Part shown: piece after piece, positions 55,085 to 64,000 of the stretch
How positions within the stretch are numbered: the first letter of the stretch is position 1
Layout of the letters: each line of letters begins with the position of its first letter
NCBI GenBank assembly: GCA_036936605.1
Contig: JAUPFV010000001.1
Span: 33,179,900-33,243,899 of the forward strand
Length of the DNA: 64,000 nucleotides
Reading direction: 5' to 3'
Origin: Limnanthes douglasii subsp. nivea
Taxonomy: Eukaryota > Streptophyta > Magnoliopsida > Brassicales > Limnanthaceae
Made by a program: the position numbers and the translations under genes
Notes under the pieces: model-generated
Told to the model about the DNA's origin: nothing
The model's input: only the letters and a program-made list of their open reading frames with translations
Database searches by the model: none

Positions 55085-56264
55085 TGTCAATGATGTCAAA
55101 TCCATTAGTCCATGTGGTATACCCTCCTTGGCTGTATAATGGCATCGAGACTGTCCGACATTCCTCTCCCCATGGAGAAATTCGCCGTTGTGGCCAGCTT
55201 GTGCAAAAACCATCACATCCCATTTTATCACTACAATATGGGAGACAACTTCAAAGTGGTGGATGACTTGTTGGATTCATAGAAGAATTGGAAAACTCAG
55301 TTCCTATTCATCAGTGAGATATGAGAGAATGAGGGAAAGATCAAGGCTAAAGTTAACCCTAGCATGCTCACCAGCAGGTAAAAGAGCACAAGTAAGTATT
55401 CAGTTTTGTTTTTCATTTTCTCTTTCTTATTTTCACAAACATTCCACTCCTGAATCACCCATTTTCCCTTCTCAGTATTTCCGAAGGAGTTCACCGACTA
55501 TTTGGAGGAGGGGTAGACCACATGTGCCAAGCTAAACGCCTGGACTGCTGAACGTTGGGGGAACGCCTTCCACAACTAGTTATTACTTTTGGCAACTTGG
55601 TGAGATCTCACTTATGGAATACTACGGGCCGGAGAGATCTCACCTGGGAGGAATTGATTATACCACCTCCCCCAGCTGTTTTACTTAAGATAATAGAGGA
55701 AAAAGTTGAAAAACTGGCCTTGCCCTCCAGAGCTAAAGCCCCTAGCAAAATGAAAGGAAAGGGAAAGAAAAAGAAGGTTGCAGCAGAGGCAGTTCGGGGT
55801 GCTACAGAAGAGACTGGTCTGGACAATCAAGGAGGGTAGAACCAAGGAGGGATTGATGCTACTTTGCTCAAGGTAGTTGAGGATGAGACTATTTAGAAGG
55901 CGGGTGAATCTCAAAATCCACCAAGGCCGCCTAAAAAGGATCGAAAGAGGGGAGCAAGCAGCGATGATAGGACTGCTAAGAAGAAAAAGGTCACCTTGGG
56001 GGAAGAAGTAATCATTTGCCCTTTAGAGCCTCTACCTCCACATACTCAATTGATCCCACCTTAGCAGAGCAGATTCTCACCGATCTACAATCCGGGGAAG
56101 GTACCGGAGGGGATATTGATGGAGTAGACATCAGTGGCCTCCAAAACATTGGTCTCTATTTCAACGATTTTGAGAAAGATGACTTTGCTGGCCCTTACCT
56201 TCCTCCAAGCTCTTCCAATATGGTGACTTACAATGGCAAGTCCTTTACTGCTGGCAAGTGCTGA
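55085..56264 (+). pseudogene. Antisense ORF of Tat-3, truncated
   Basis: Homologous by eye to the Tat-1 antisense ORF. SMWYTLLGCIMASRLSDIPL at 55105-55165 parallels NAWYTLMSYIMASRLSGRV. FKVVDDLL, then stop, then NWKTQFLFISEIWEN (about 55250-55325) parallels the WKIVNDFL...WKHRFVFL block. A probable intron (GTAAGTATT donor near 55393) leads to 55480-55840, with LVRSHLWNTTGRRDLTWEEL and a Lys-rich stretch (KMKGKGKKKK). A last segment (56016-56264) is acidic. The N-terminal half is absent. Stops and frameshifts are present. Confidence 0.7.
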
Positions 56265-56863
56265 ACTCACAGGTCCTAAGAAAAAAGATGATGCAGGAAC
56301 ATCCGAAGGGAAGAAGCCCTGAGGTTTTAACTATCTTTTCTTACTTTTTTTTCTTAATCTTGTGAAATACTAAAGTCCTTGGATGGCCAAGAAATTTTTG
56401 TAACCATGTCTGGTTTGAGTCCCATTAAGCCTTTCTTTAAACTTAAAGTCCTTGGATGGCCAACGCATATTTTATGTTCTAATATCATCATCCGGTTTTT
56501 AGTTGGACAGGATTGCCTTGCTCAATTTTTGTTATGTTTCATACTTGCTTAAATTTAATGGTCAATGTTTAAAGAGCCCTTATTTATTTTACAAGTATTT
56601 AAGATGAGAATGTTTAAAATCTCCGATGACATGTGTTTAATGGTCATCATTCAACCAAATTAATCCGATCTGCCAAAGATCCTTAGTAATTTGAAGACTT
56701 TAAAGAAATTGTAATCAAACCACTTCGAATATTTTAAGAAGGCATCAAATTTTATTGAAAAAACCAGACACCTCATTAAAACCTCCCCGCGCCACCAGGG
56801 TAGGAAAGAGTATGCCCCCTAATATTTACATGGACTTTAAGCAAGTAAATATTTATACAACTT

Positions 56864-59800
56864 TCATTCCAGATATAACCGGAGGTGTTCAATATTCCAA
56901 GGGTGCTTTAAGATTCTTCCATCTTTGTCTTGAAGCTTGTATGTCCCAGGCTTGAGTTTTTCGGAGACCTCATAAGGCCCTTCCCAGTTTGGAGCTAGCT
57001 TGCCGAACTGCTTCTCCTTAGTTTGCAAGAAAACCTTTCTCAATAATTTATCCCCTGACCGAAAATCCCTTTTTTTGATTCCAGAAGCAAATCTGCTCCT
57101 CATCAAGCCTTGGTAATGGGTGGTTCTAAGATGAGCCTTAACTCTTTTCTCTTCTATCAAGTCTAACTGACTTCTGATTGCCACTTCATTAGCCTGTTCA
57201 GAACAATTATGGACTCTGTATGATGGAAGAGTTGCCTCTATAGGAGAAATTACATCCATCCCATATGCCAAGGAAAAAAGAAATTCTTGTTTAGCAGCTC
57301 CAGGAGTAGTCTGGTATGCCTATAACAATTCTTATAAATAACTTGGCCACTTTCCTGCAGTCCCTTCTAAATTCTTTTTTAAACAAGACAGGATGGTCCT
57401 GTTTGCCATTTCAACTTGACCATTTTCTTGTGGGTGGAAAGGAGAAGAAAAACAATGCTGAATTCCCCGAGAGGCACATAAATTCTCCATATCCTTGTTA
57501 TCGAATTGTGGCCCATTATATGTGGTTATCTTTTGTGGAACCCCAAATCTGCAACAAATGTTAGATAAGATAAATTTTATAACATCTTATGAAGTAGTTC
57601 CTGCCAGTGGGGCCGCTTCTATCCATTTTGAGAAATAATCAATGGCTACAATAATAGTCTTGCACCCTCCGGACGCCATTGGTAGAGGCCCAACTAAATC
57701 CAGTCCCCAACGAGCACAAGGCAGTGGCTCAGAGATCGATTCCATAGGGACAGTTGGGATATGAATTTCATTACCATATCTTTGGCATGGGTCACATTTC
57801 TTCACCAACTCCTTGGCATCTGTCATTATGGATGGCCAATAGTATCCGACCAATAAATCCCTCCGGGTTAAAGCTCTATAGCCACAGTGTGCTGGTCCTT
57901 CTTCATCATGCAGCTCAGATAGCACAATTTGGGACTCTTCAACCCCCAAACAATGCAGGAGAGGTCTACTAAACGACTTTTTTTATAAAGGATATCCCTT
58001 ATAATTAACAAACCACGAGCCCTATGTTTCATTTTCCTTGCCACATCTTTCTCCGGAGGCAAAATGCCATCAGAGATGTATTGAAGAAGGGGATATCTCC
58101 AGTTTTTGGGTTGAACCACTTGTATACTTAAACTTTCCTCCTCTTCCTTGCTCTGATTGGGTTGTATGGATGGACATTCTTGCACATGAATCCATGGGTA
58201 GGACTCAGAGTATGCTATGGTTGCCAAAGACTCAGAGCATCCTCATATTCGGACTCATTGTTAGAAGCCCTAAAAGCAAAACATATAGCTTGGTATAACT
58301 TATCGCCATATTGAGAGGTTAAACATTTCCCAGCATCACAAACCATGGTACTTGATCCACCCTCTGTCCGGACAACCCACACTTTCTTAGTTTTCTCATC
58401 AGTAGCTTGCTTACTACTTTTGTCCGAATGGAACTATACCATGAAATCGGCAACAGATTGAGCTTTGATTGCAGTTCCTGGGGCAAAATCAATATCATAA
58501 TCACCCAATTCTACTGACCATTTGGTCATCCTGCTTGATATGTCTGCCTTCAGAAGAACATTTTTCAAAGGAAAAGACGTCCAAACGATAATAGAATGAG
58601 ACTAAAAATACGACCTCATTTTTCTGGCAGCAATCACCAAGGCTGGTGCCAATTTTTCAACCTTTAGGTACCTCTTTTCAGCATCTATCAGACTCTTGCT
58701 GATGTAGTACACCGGACAATGATAATTGTCCACTTCTCTTACCAGCACTGCACTTATAGCACATTCAGACACAACTAAGTATATGTACAGTGTCTCTCCG
58801 TCAACAGGTTTGAAAAGGGTTTTGTGGAAAGATAAATGTTTTTTTATTTCATTAAACGCCTGGTCGCACTGTGGAGACCAGCTAAATTCCTTAGCACCCT
58901 TTAAATTCTGAAAAAACGGGACATTCATGTCCGAAGACCTTGAAATAAAACGATTTAATGCAGCCAACCTCCCTGTCAACCTTTGTACTTCTTTAATATT
59001 TCGAGGAGGATCCATTTTTAACAAGGCATCAAGCTGGTCCGGATCAGGCTGTATCCCTTTCTCACTTATCACATACCCCAAAAAATTTCCGGATTGCACC
59101 CCAAACACATATTTTTCTGGATTCAATTTTAAATTAACCTTTGCCAAGTTGGAAAAAGTTTCTTGAAGATCATCTAGGTGCAACTCTTCTTCCAAGATTT
59201 TTACCATCATTTCATAAATATATACTTCCATATTTCTCACAGTCTGATCAGCAAATACTTTGTTCACCAACGTCTGATAGGTAGCCCCATCATTTTTCAA
59301 CCCAAAAGGCATCAACTTGTAACAATGGAGGCCCCTATCTGTAACAAAAGTAGTGTGTTCCCGGTCCTTCGGATCCACCTATATCTGGTTATAACCGGAG
59401 AAGGCATCCATGAAGGACAATAACTTGTTCCCAGATGTGGAGTCTACCAACTGATCTATCAGAGGGACTGGATATAGATCTTTTGGGTAAGCTCTGTTGA
59501 GGTCAGTAAAATCGATACACATACGCCATTTCCCATTCTTTTTCTTTACTAACACTAGGTTAGCTTTCCATAAATGATATTGAGACTCCTTTATGTGTCC
59601 CATCTTGGTAAGTTGGTCAATCTCTTGAACTATGACATCAACTTTCTCCTTAGAAAAAGCTCTCCTTATTTTCACAACAGGCGCAACATTTCTTTGGATA
59701 GATATCTGGTATGATATAACATTCACATGCACTCCGGTCACATCAGCGTTGCACCAAGCAGAAACATGTTGGTGGTCTGTAAAAAAGGACAACAATTTTT

Positions 59801-59948
59801 TCTTCAATTCTGGTGCCATCTTGGAGCCAAATTTAACACTCTTTCCTTCAACCAAAGAGTGGGTTTCAACTTCTTCAATTGGTATTAAAACACCAGGGGT
59901 CTTTCTAGGGTCCTCAACTTCACCCTCACCCTCAGAGGGCCCCAACAA
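56864..59948 (-). pseudogene. Tat-3 RT, RNase H, extra RNase H and integrase
   Basis: Read downward from 59948. RT (59379-59948) has WCNADVTGVHVN, KWRMCIDFTDLNRAYPKD and QLVDSTSGNKLLSFMDAFSG, then a stop, and continues 58602-59378 with HCYKLMPFGLKN and EVYIYEMMVKI, where the YxDD catalytic pair is replaced by YE. RNase H is at 58602-58900. The extra RNase H is decayed at 58230-58600. Integrase spans 57587-58010 (AHCGYRALTRRDL, CDPCQRY, RWGLDLVGPLPMAS, IDYFSKWIEAA) with its catalytic remainder in 57320-57560. The C-terminal part, 56864-57271, is open and ends with the GPY/F-type NWEGPYEVSEK. Non-functional. Confidence 0.85.
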
Positions 59949-59951
59949 CTA

Positions 59952-60509
59952 CTAATCTTCATTTATCCGAACTTCCCCCAGAGTTTTAGGGGCAAGTGCA
60001 GTTGCATAACATGCTCTTGCTATTTTTTGGCTACTCCGGACAACTCCCACTTGTCCTTGAACTGCATACTTTAAATATTGGTGAACTGTTGAAGCTATAA
60101 CATGCATCCTGGAGAGCCAAGATCTCCCAAATATCGCATTATAACATGTGGGGAAATCTACCACAACGAAAAGTACATTGACCATCTTCTTGAAAGGGCC
60201 TTTGCCCAACAATACCTCCTCCTCAAATTCTCCGATCACATCCGCAAAGCTCGCTGTGAAGCACACAATGGATTTGTTCGAACGCTGAATCACTGCTGGA
60301 TTCTTCATCTGTTTATAGGAACTTAAAAAGAGAATATTGGCTGAGCTGACAGTGTCAATCAAAATTCGTCTGATGTCATTGCCCCCAATCGATGCCCCTA
60401 TCACAACAGCATCCTCAAGAGGCCCAGTTGTGTCCCTTAGATCATCTTCATCAAAAGAAATGAAGGGAAAAATAATTTGGGACTGATAGGAAGACATGCC
60501 TCCCTCCAA
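59952..60509 (-). pseudogene. Tat-3 aspartic protease region
   Basis: A 185-codon open frame with FDEDDLRDTTGPLEDAVVIG, ILIDTVSSANILFLSS (the DTGSS active-site box has Val for Gly) and NAIFGRSWLSRMHVI. Lies between gag and RT in the same order as in Tat-1. Confidence 0.8.
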
Positions 60510-60593
60510 CTGAGTAGCTAGAGTGTGAACATGCCTCTATCTTGAAGAAGGAGTTGGCGCTGTCATAGTGTCTCCTCCGAATATAGGAAGTGA

Positions 60594-62283
60594 CTAAAAA
60601 AATCTTATGAGTCCATACACTGTTTTGGTATGTTCTGTTATAACCCCCACTTTATTCCGGGTTGGATTGGGATCCAAATACTCTGATTCGACATCAAATC
60701 TTTCAATAATTGTCATGGCCCCATCTAGAGCAGATGTCCCTGCATTGTTCGTTGGGCCAGTCCGGTGAGCATTGTCAGACCTATTTCCACCTCTCCTCTT
60801 GACATAAGCTCCCAGCTTCCCCCTTTCAATCAGATTCTGCACCTCTTGTTTCAAATCGATTCAATCCTCGGTGTTATGGCCAATATCATGATGATATTGG
60901 CAAAAAAATGTATTACGACTTTTCCTAGGAGATTGAAGCGCTGCTGACTTCCTGAAATGTACCTCATCTTTTGTTTTGTCATAGATAGTTGCCATATTTT
61001 CTTTCAACTCAGCAAACCACTCCGGTTGGACCCAAGGTCCTCGTTTATGTATGGATTGCTGGCTCTGAGCTGGAGCTAGGCCCCTGTCCGGCTTCTTTGG
61101 CCTTGTATCCGCACTGGTTCTGGTTTGGTGCAGCTGGGGCAGAGCTCACTTTCCTGTTCACCCTAGTCTTCTTTGTTTCATCTATATTAATTTTCTTACC
61201 CACCTGGTTTAGCAAACCACCCCAAGTCATGGCCTTTTTCCTGGTTACCGAATCAGCCAGATTCTCAGGGTTTAATCCTTGTCTCAAAGAAGATATTGCT
61301 ACCTGCTCAAAGCAATCAACTAACCCATTCTGTGTGTTTACGAACCGGCTTATATAGTCTTTCAAAGATTCGTTAGGCTCTTGGGCACAATGGATGATAG
61401 TATCTCCATTGACTTTCACCTCCTTACTCCCCACAAACTGCCTTCAGAAGGCCACCCAAAACGTGTAAAAGTTTCTGATACAACCCTGTGGTAAGCTGTT
61501 GTACCATTTCAAAGCACTTCTCGTAAAAGATTGAGAGAAGGCTCTACAAAGAATTTTTTAATCATCATCAAAATTCATCATAATTTTTTTAAACTGCTCC
61601 AGATCGTTGTCCGGATCTTTGCTCCCATCATAATTCTCCATTTTAGTACTGTCAAACCTCTTAGGAAGGTTTCCGGACAGTATTTTGGATGACAATGGGT
61701 ATTGCCTCCAATTTCGGCCACGACTAAAACATTTGTCTTCATTAGGTGTTGCAAAAATACATGGCTCATCATGGAAAGCAAAAGGATCCATCAGCAGCCA
61801 ATCCACATGCCTATGACTATGGTTGTGGCTGTGAGACGACCCTTTTCCCAGATGCCTCTTTAATCTCCCATGCCTATCCCTCTTTCTTGAATATTTTTTA
61901 ACCAACTTTTATTTCTTCTTGGACCTCCCTGCATCACTGGTGATTGACAAGGATTCCTCAAGCCCATCCTACTTCAAGGAGCTACTAGAGGACTCAGATT
62001 CCGAGCTCTCCACCGGCTTGGACCGGTGAGATTTCTTGGAACTAACATAGGTCTTTTTTGTAATCAAGTGAGTCTTTGCTGATAGGTCATTCTCCCTTGG
62101 GTGGTCAGTATGGTGAATGACTGACACTTTCGACTTTTCCTTTAAACCTAAATCTGCCTTTTTAGTGGCCCTCAATGCTTCTATCTCAGCTTTCAGCATG
62201 TCTCGTTCTTCGATCGTGTACTCATCGTTCTCTCCCACTACCTCTATCAAAGGTGGTGGCACTACTTTCTCGTCCGAATTCAT
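60594..62283 (-). pseudogene. Tat-3 gag
   Basis: Start MNSDEKVVPPPLIEVVGEND at 62283, shortly after the primer site. The N-terminal part is charged (ERDMLKAEIEALRATKKADL). The capsid domain spans about 61045-61910 with FDSTKMENYDGSKDPDNDL, VNGDTIIHCAQ and LKDYISRFVNTQ. The zinc-knuckle region (about 60850-60905) reads FFCQYHHDIGHNTED with the last Cys position lost to a stop. Several frameshifts and stops divide the frame. Confidence 0.8.
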
Positions 62284-62355
62284 CCGAACTGGTTTTTCTT
62301 GCTAGTTTATAATGCTAGATTCAGGCACCTTCTCCTCCCACTGTGGTCTCTAATT

Positions 62356-62733
62356 TGGTGTGGTTTATTTTAAACTGAGAGTAATTTTTTCAAGTGTTTT
62401 GGAGAGTTTCAAGGGTATTAAATGTATGGGTGTTTTGTAGTGAGAGATTTAAGCTGTCTAGTTGTATTAAATATTCATTACCCTTATTAATGAAGGTAGT
62501 TGGGTATTTATACCCTTAATTATGGACCCATGGGATTTCGGGTCAAGTTATGAAACCGGATCCAATTTAAGGACTCGTTTACTCAATAAGTTGATCAAAA
62601 CCTAGCTTAGTCAAAAGGTGTTTAGTATTTTAATACTTTTGTTCTGTCCAGATAGTTCAGTGAGCACTTGTTGTCCGAATTACCCTTGTCCGGTTTTATC
62701 AGTGAGTAGTGGTGAACAAATCCGGACTCATCA
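62356..62733 (-). repeat. Tat-3 right (5') LTR with TATA box
   Basis: About 378 bp. Minus-strand start TGATGAGTCCGG, end ACCACACCA. TATA box GTATAAATAC at 62504-62513 (minus strand). The partner LTR is missing, so edges rest on the primer site and similarity to the Tat-1 LTR start. Confidence 0.7.
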
Positions 62734-64000
62734 ACTCATACTTATGAATCTTTTATTTTAGATCGATTCAGCTCTCCAAAATTTAATCCCCAAACCAAAC
62801 CCATAGAAGCACCCCTTTTTTTACTTTCATACTCCTAGTTTTTCTTGGCTTACTCATTATTGTAAAATAAAAAACTCATCCTACTAGAGATCCAAATCAT
62901 TCGGAGGATACCAATTGAAGTTTTGCGGCAATATCAAGTTTTATGCCAAACCAGCTTACGTGACATATACAAAATTTTTCTTCTTAGATTTCGAGAATGA
63001 AGATAATGAAGAAGGGATAGAGAAATCTATTCTGAGAAAATGAATGAAGGGGACTAGCTCGAGACGAACACCAAACATGTGGGGACGAATAGTGATTTTA
63101 GCCATGAATGAAACTAACATGTATATTTTACTATTACTTTTGTGTTCATGCTTGCATTATTCATCTCCATTATTATACAAACTTTAATTCAATCAATTTT
63201 AAGTCTCACTAGTTCTTTGACTAAGCTTATCGATCCAAATTTATCGAAATTTGTGAGAATTCGAGTTTTTATTCCCAATAAAATCTGAACAATTCAAAAC
63301 TCCAAAAACCAAATATTGAACGTCATCGAAAGCATTGATATATCAGTTGATGAGGATATTAAGATGAAGCATCCACCAAATAAACAACAGAATTCCCATA
63401 CATTTGAGGCTCCATACGTCGAAGAGGACCTTGTAATACCTCCAACTGAGATTGAATGTTTAGCTTTGTAGTTGAGAAATGAACAAGAAAAATAATTTTT
63501 GCATTTTCATGACATACAACTAAGGCAAGCTTCCAAACACAAATTTTTCATCCAAATAGATGACGCAACAAATGAGAAATAAGGAGATAACGCTACCTTG
63601 ATAATGCTGCAAAACATAATAAAAAAAGAAGCTCAGGAAAACAAAAAGAACTATAAGGGATCACCAAAAGGAGATAAATAAAACTTCGATCAAAGATATA
63701 ATAATAGAAAATAAAGGTGACGAAGACATTGCAGGGATAGGAGAAGGAGTGGGACTCCAATGTTTAACTATGACATAAATGAGATGCGTATATAATAGCA
63801 TATAGCAGAAAAATAAAAAGCTATATTCTAACAAATCAGGAATGTGGGGACAATACCAACTGCGAGAACAATGCCCAAATAAGTCCCTCTCTCACGAGGA
63901 TTTGTGCCTCTACCAGGTATCTTCCATATTGTTTGCTATATACCGGCCAATTATCTGAGCTAAGGTGATACACTAGGTATGCCCCTCCAAAAAGGAGTCC
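62734..64000. other. Unassigned right end of the window
   Basis: AT-rich, no long open frame. 63320-63760 has Lys/Glu/Asn-rich coding-like stretches broken by stops (IKMKHPPNKQQNSHTFEAP), perhaps a decayed gag or accessory ORF. No family could be recognised. Confidence 0.3.

Larger units (their letters stand above)
55085..62733 (-). mobile_element. Decayed Tat-lineage Ty3/gypsy element, minus strand, left-truncated (Tat-3)
   Basis: From the right: LTR (62356-62733), a primer-site-like TTAGAGACCACAGTGGGAG, gag, protease, RT, RNase H, extra RNase H, integrase ending about 56864, then the antisense ORF on the plus strand. The LTR outer end, read on the minus strand, starts TGATGAGTCCGGATTT, resembling TGATGAGGGCGGAATTT of Tat-1. 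The left LTR and the first part of the antisense ORF are missing: similarity begins abruptly near 55085, next to a TA microsatellite. Confidence 0.85.

Noticed and set aside
1..64000. tRNA, rRNA or organelle-derived segments
   Set aside because: No cloverleaf, rRNA core or organelle gene sequence was recognised by eye.

Overview
This is a plant nuclear window, most likely from a eudicot. The evidence is one spliced plant gene with small introns (an XBAT35-type RING/ankyrin ubiquitin ligase), AT-rich spacers, and a dense load of plant-type transposable elements: Tat-lineage Ty3/gypsy, L1-type LINE with RNase H, Mutator-like elements (MULEs) and TRIM/TR-GAG-like LTR elements. I cannot name the species. 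No rRNA, tRNA or CRISPR array was seen.

Layout. 1-2870: a decayed Tat gypsy pol. 3491-3980: a Mutator-type foldback MITE with a 10-bp target duplication. 4346-11122: a LINE bounded by a 16-bp target duplication; its ORF is split by a tandem array of a small gag-only LTR element (5638-8903; four LTRs, three internal regions, one 5-bp target duplication). 11174-12430: a non-autonomous MULE (9-bp target duplication) filled with a GATGCGAA-containing tandem array. About 14.1-26.49 kb: a decayed reverse-strand Tat element with an antisense ORF, an 88-bp tandem array, and a chimeric inverted TRIM-like insertion in gag (23832-25452). 26.5-32.4 kb is the only host-like island: a BUB1/MAD3 N-terminal fragment (plus strand) converging on an apparently complete XBAT35-like gene (minus strand, 28730-31541).

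About 32.4-54.94 kb: a large MULE. It holds a MURA-type transposase (two pieces), a short acidic ORF and a DUF1985/Ulp1-type cysteine protease gene. Roughly 75 copies of an oriented motif, consensus AGATGCGAAAC, occur only in its non-coding parts. A younger Tat element (34353-44733, 328-bp LTRs with four differences, 5-bp target duplication GATGC) sits in the transposase intron, inside one copy of that motif. About 55.08-62.73 kb: another reverse-strand Tat element with gag, pol, antisense ORF and one LTR. The last 1.3 kb is unassigned.

Most interesting points. (1) The MULE with its same-strand motif array outside exons resembles, by inference, the Arabidopsis VANDAL systems, in which a transposon-encoded factor binds short motifs in the element's non-coding DNA to counter silencing. 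The motif core is shared with the tandem array of the small MULE at 11-12 kb. (2) A multimeric gag-only LTR element inserted as one unit. (3) Three Tat copies sharing one antisense gene, two of them with a TATA box at its start. Most TE genes are broken by stops and frameshifts, several of them C-to-T type.
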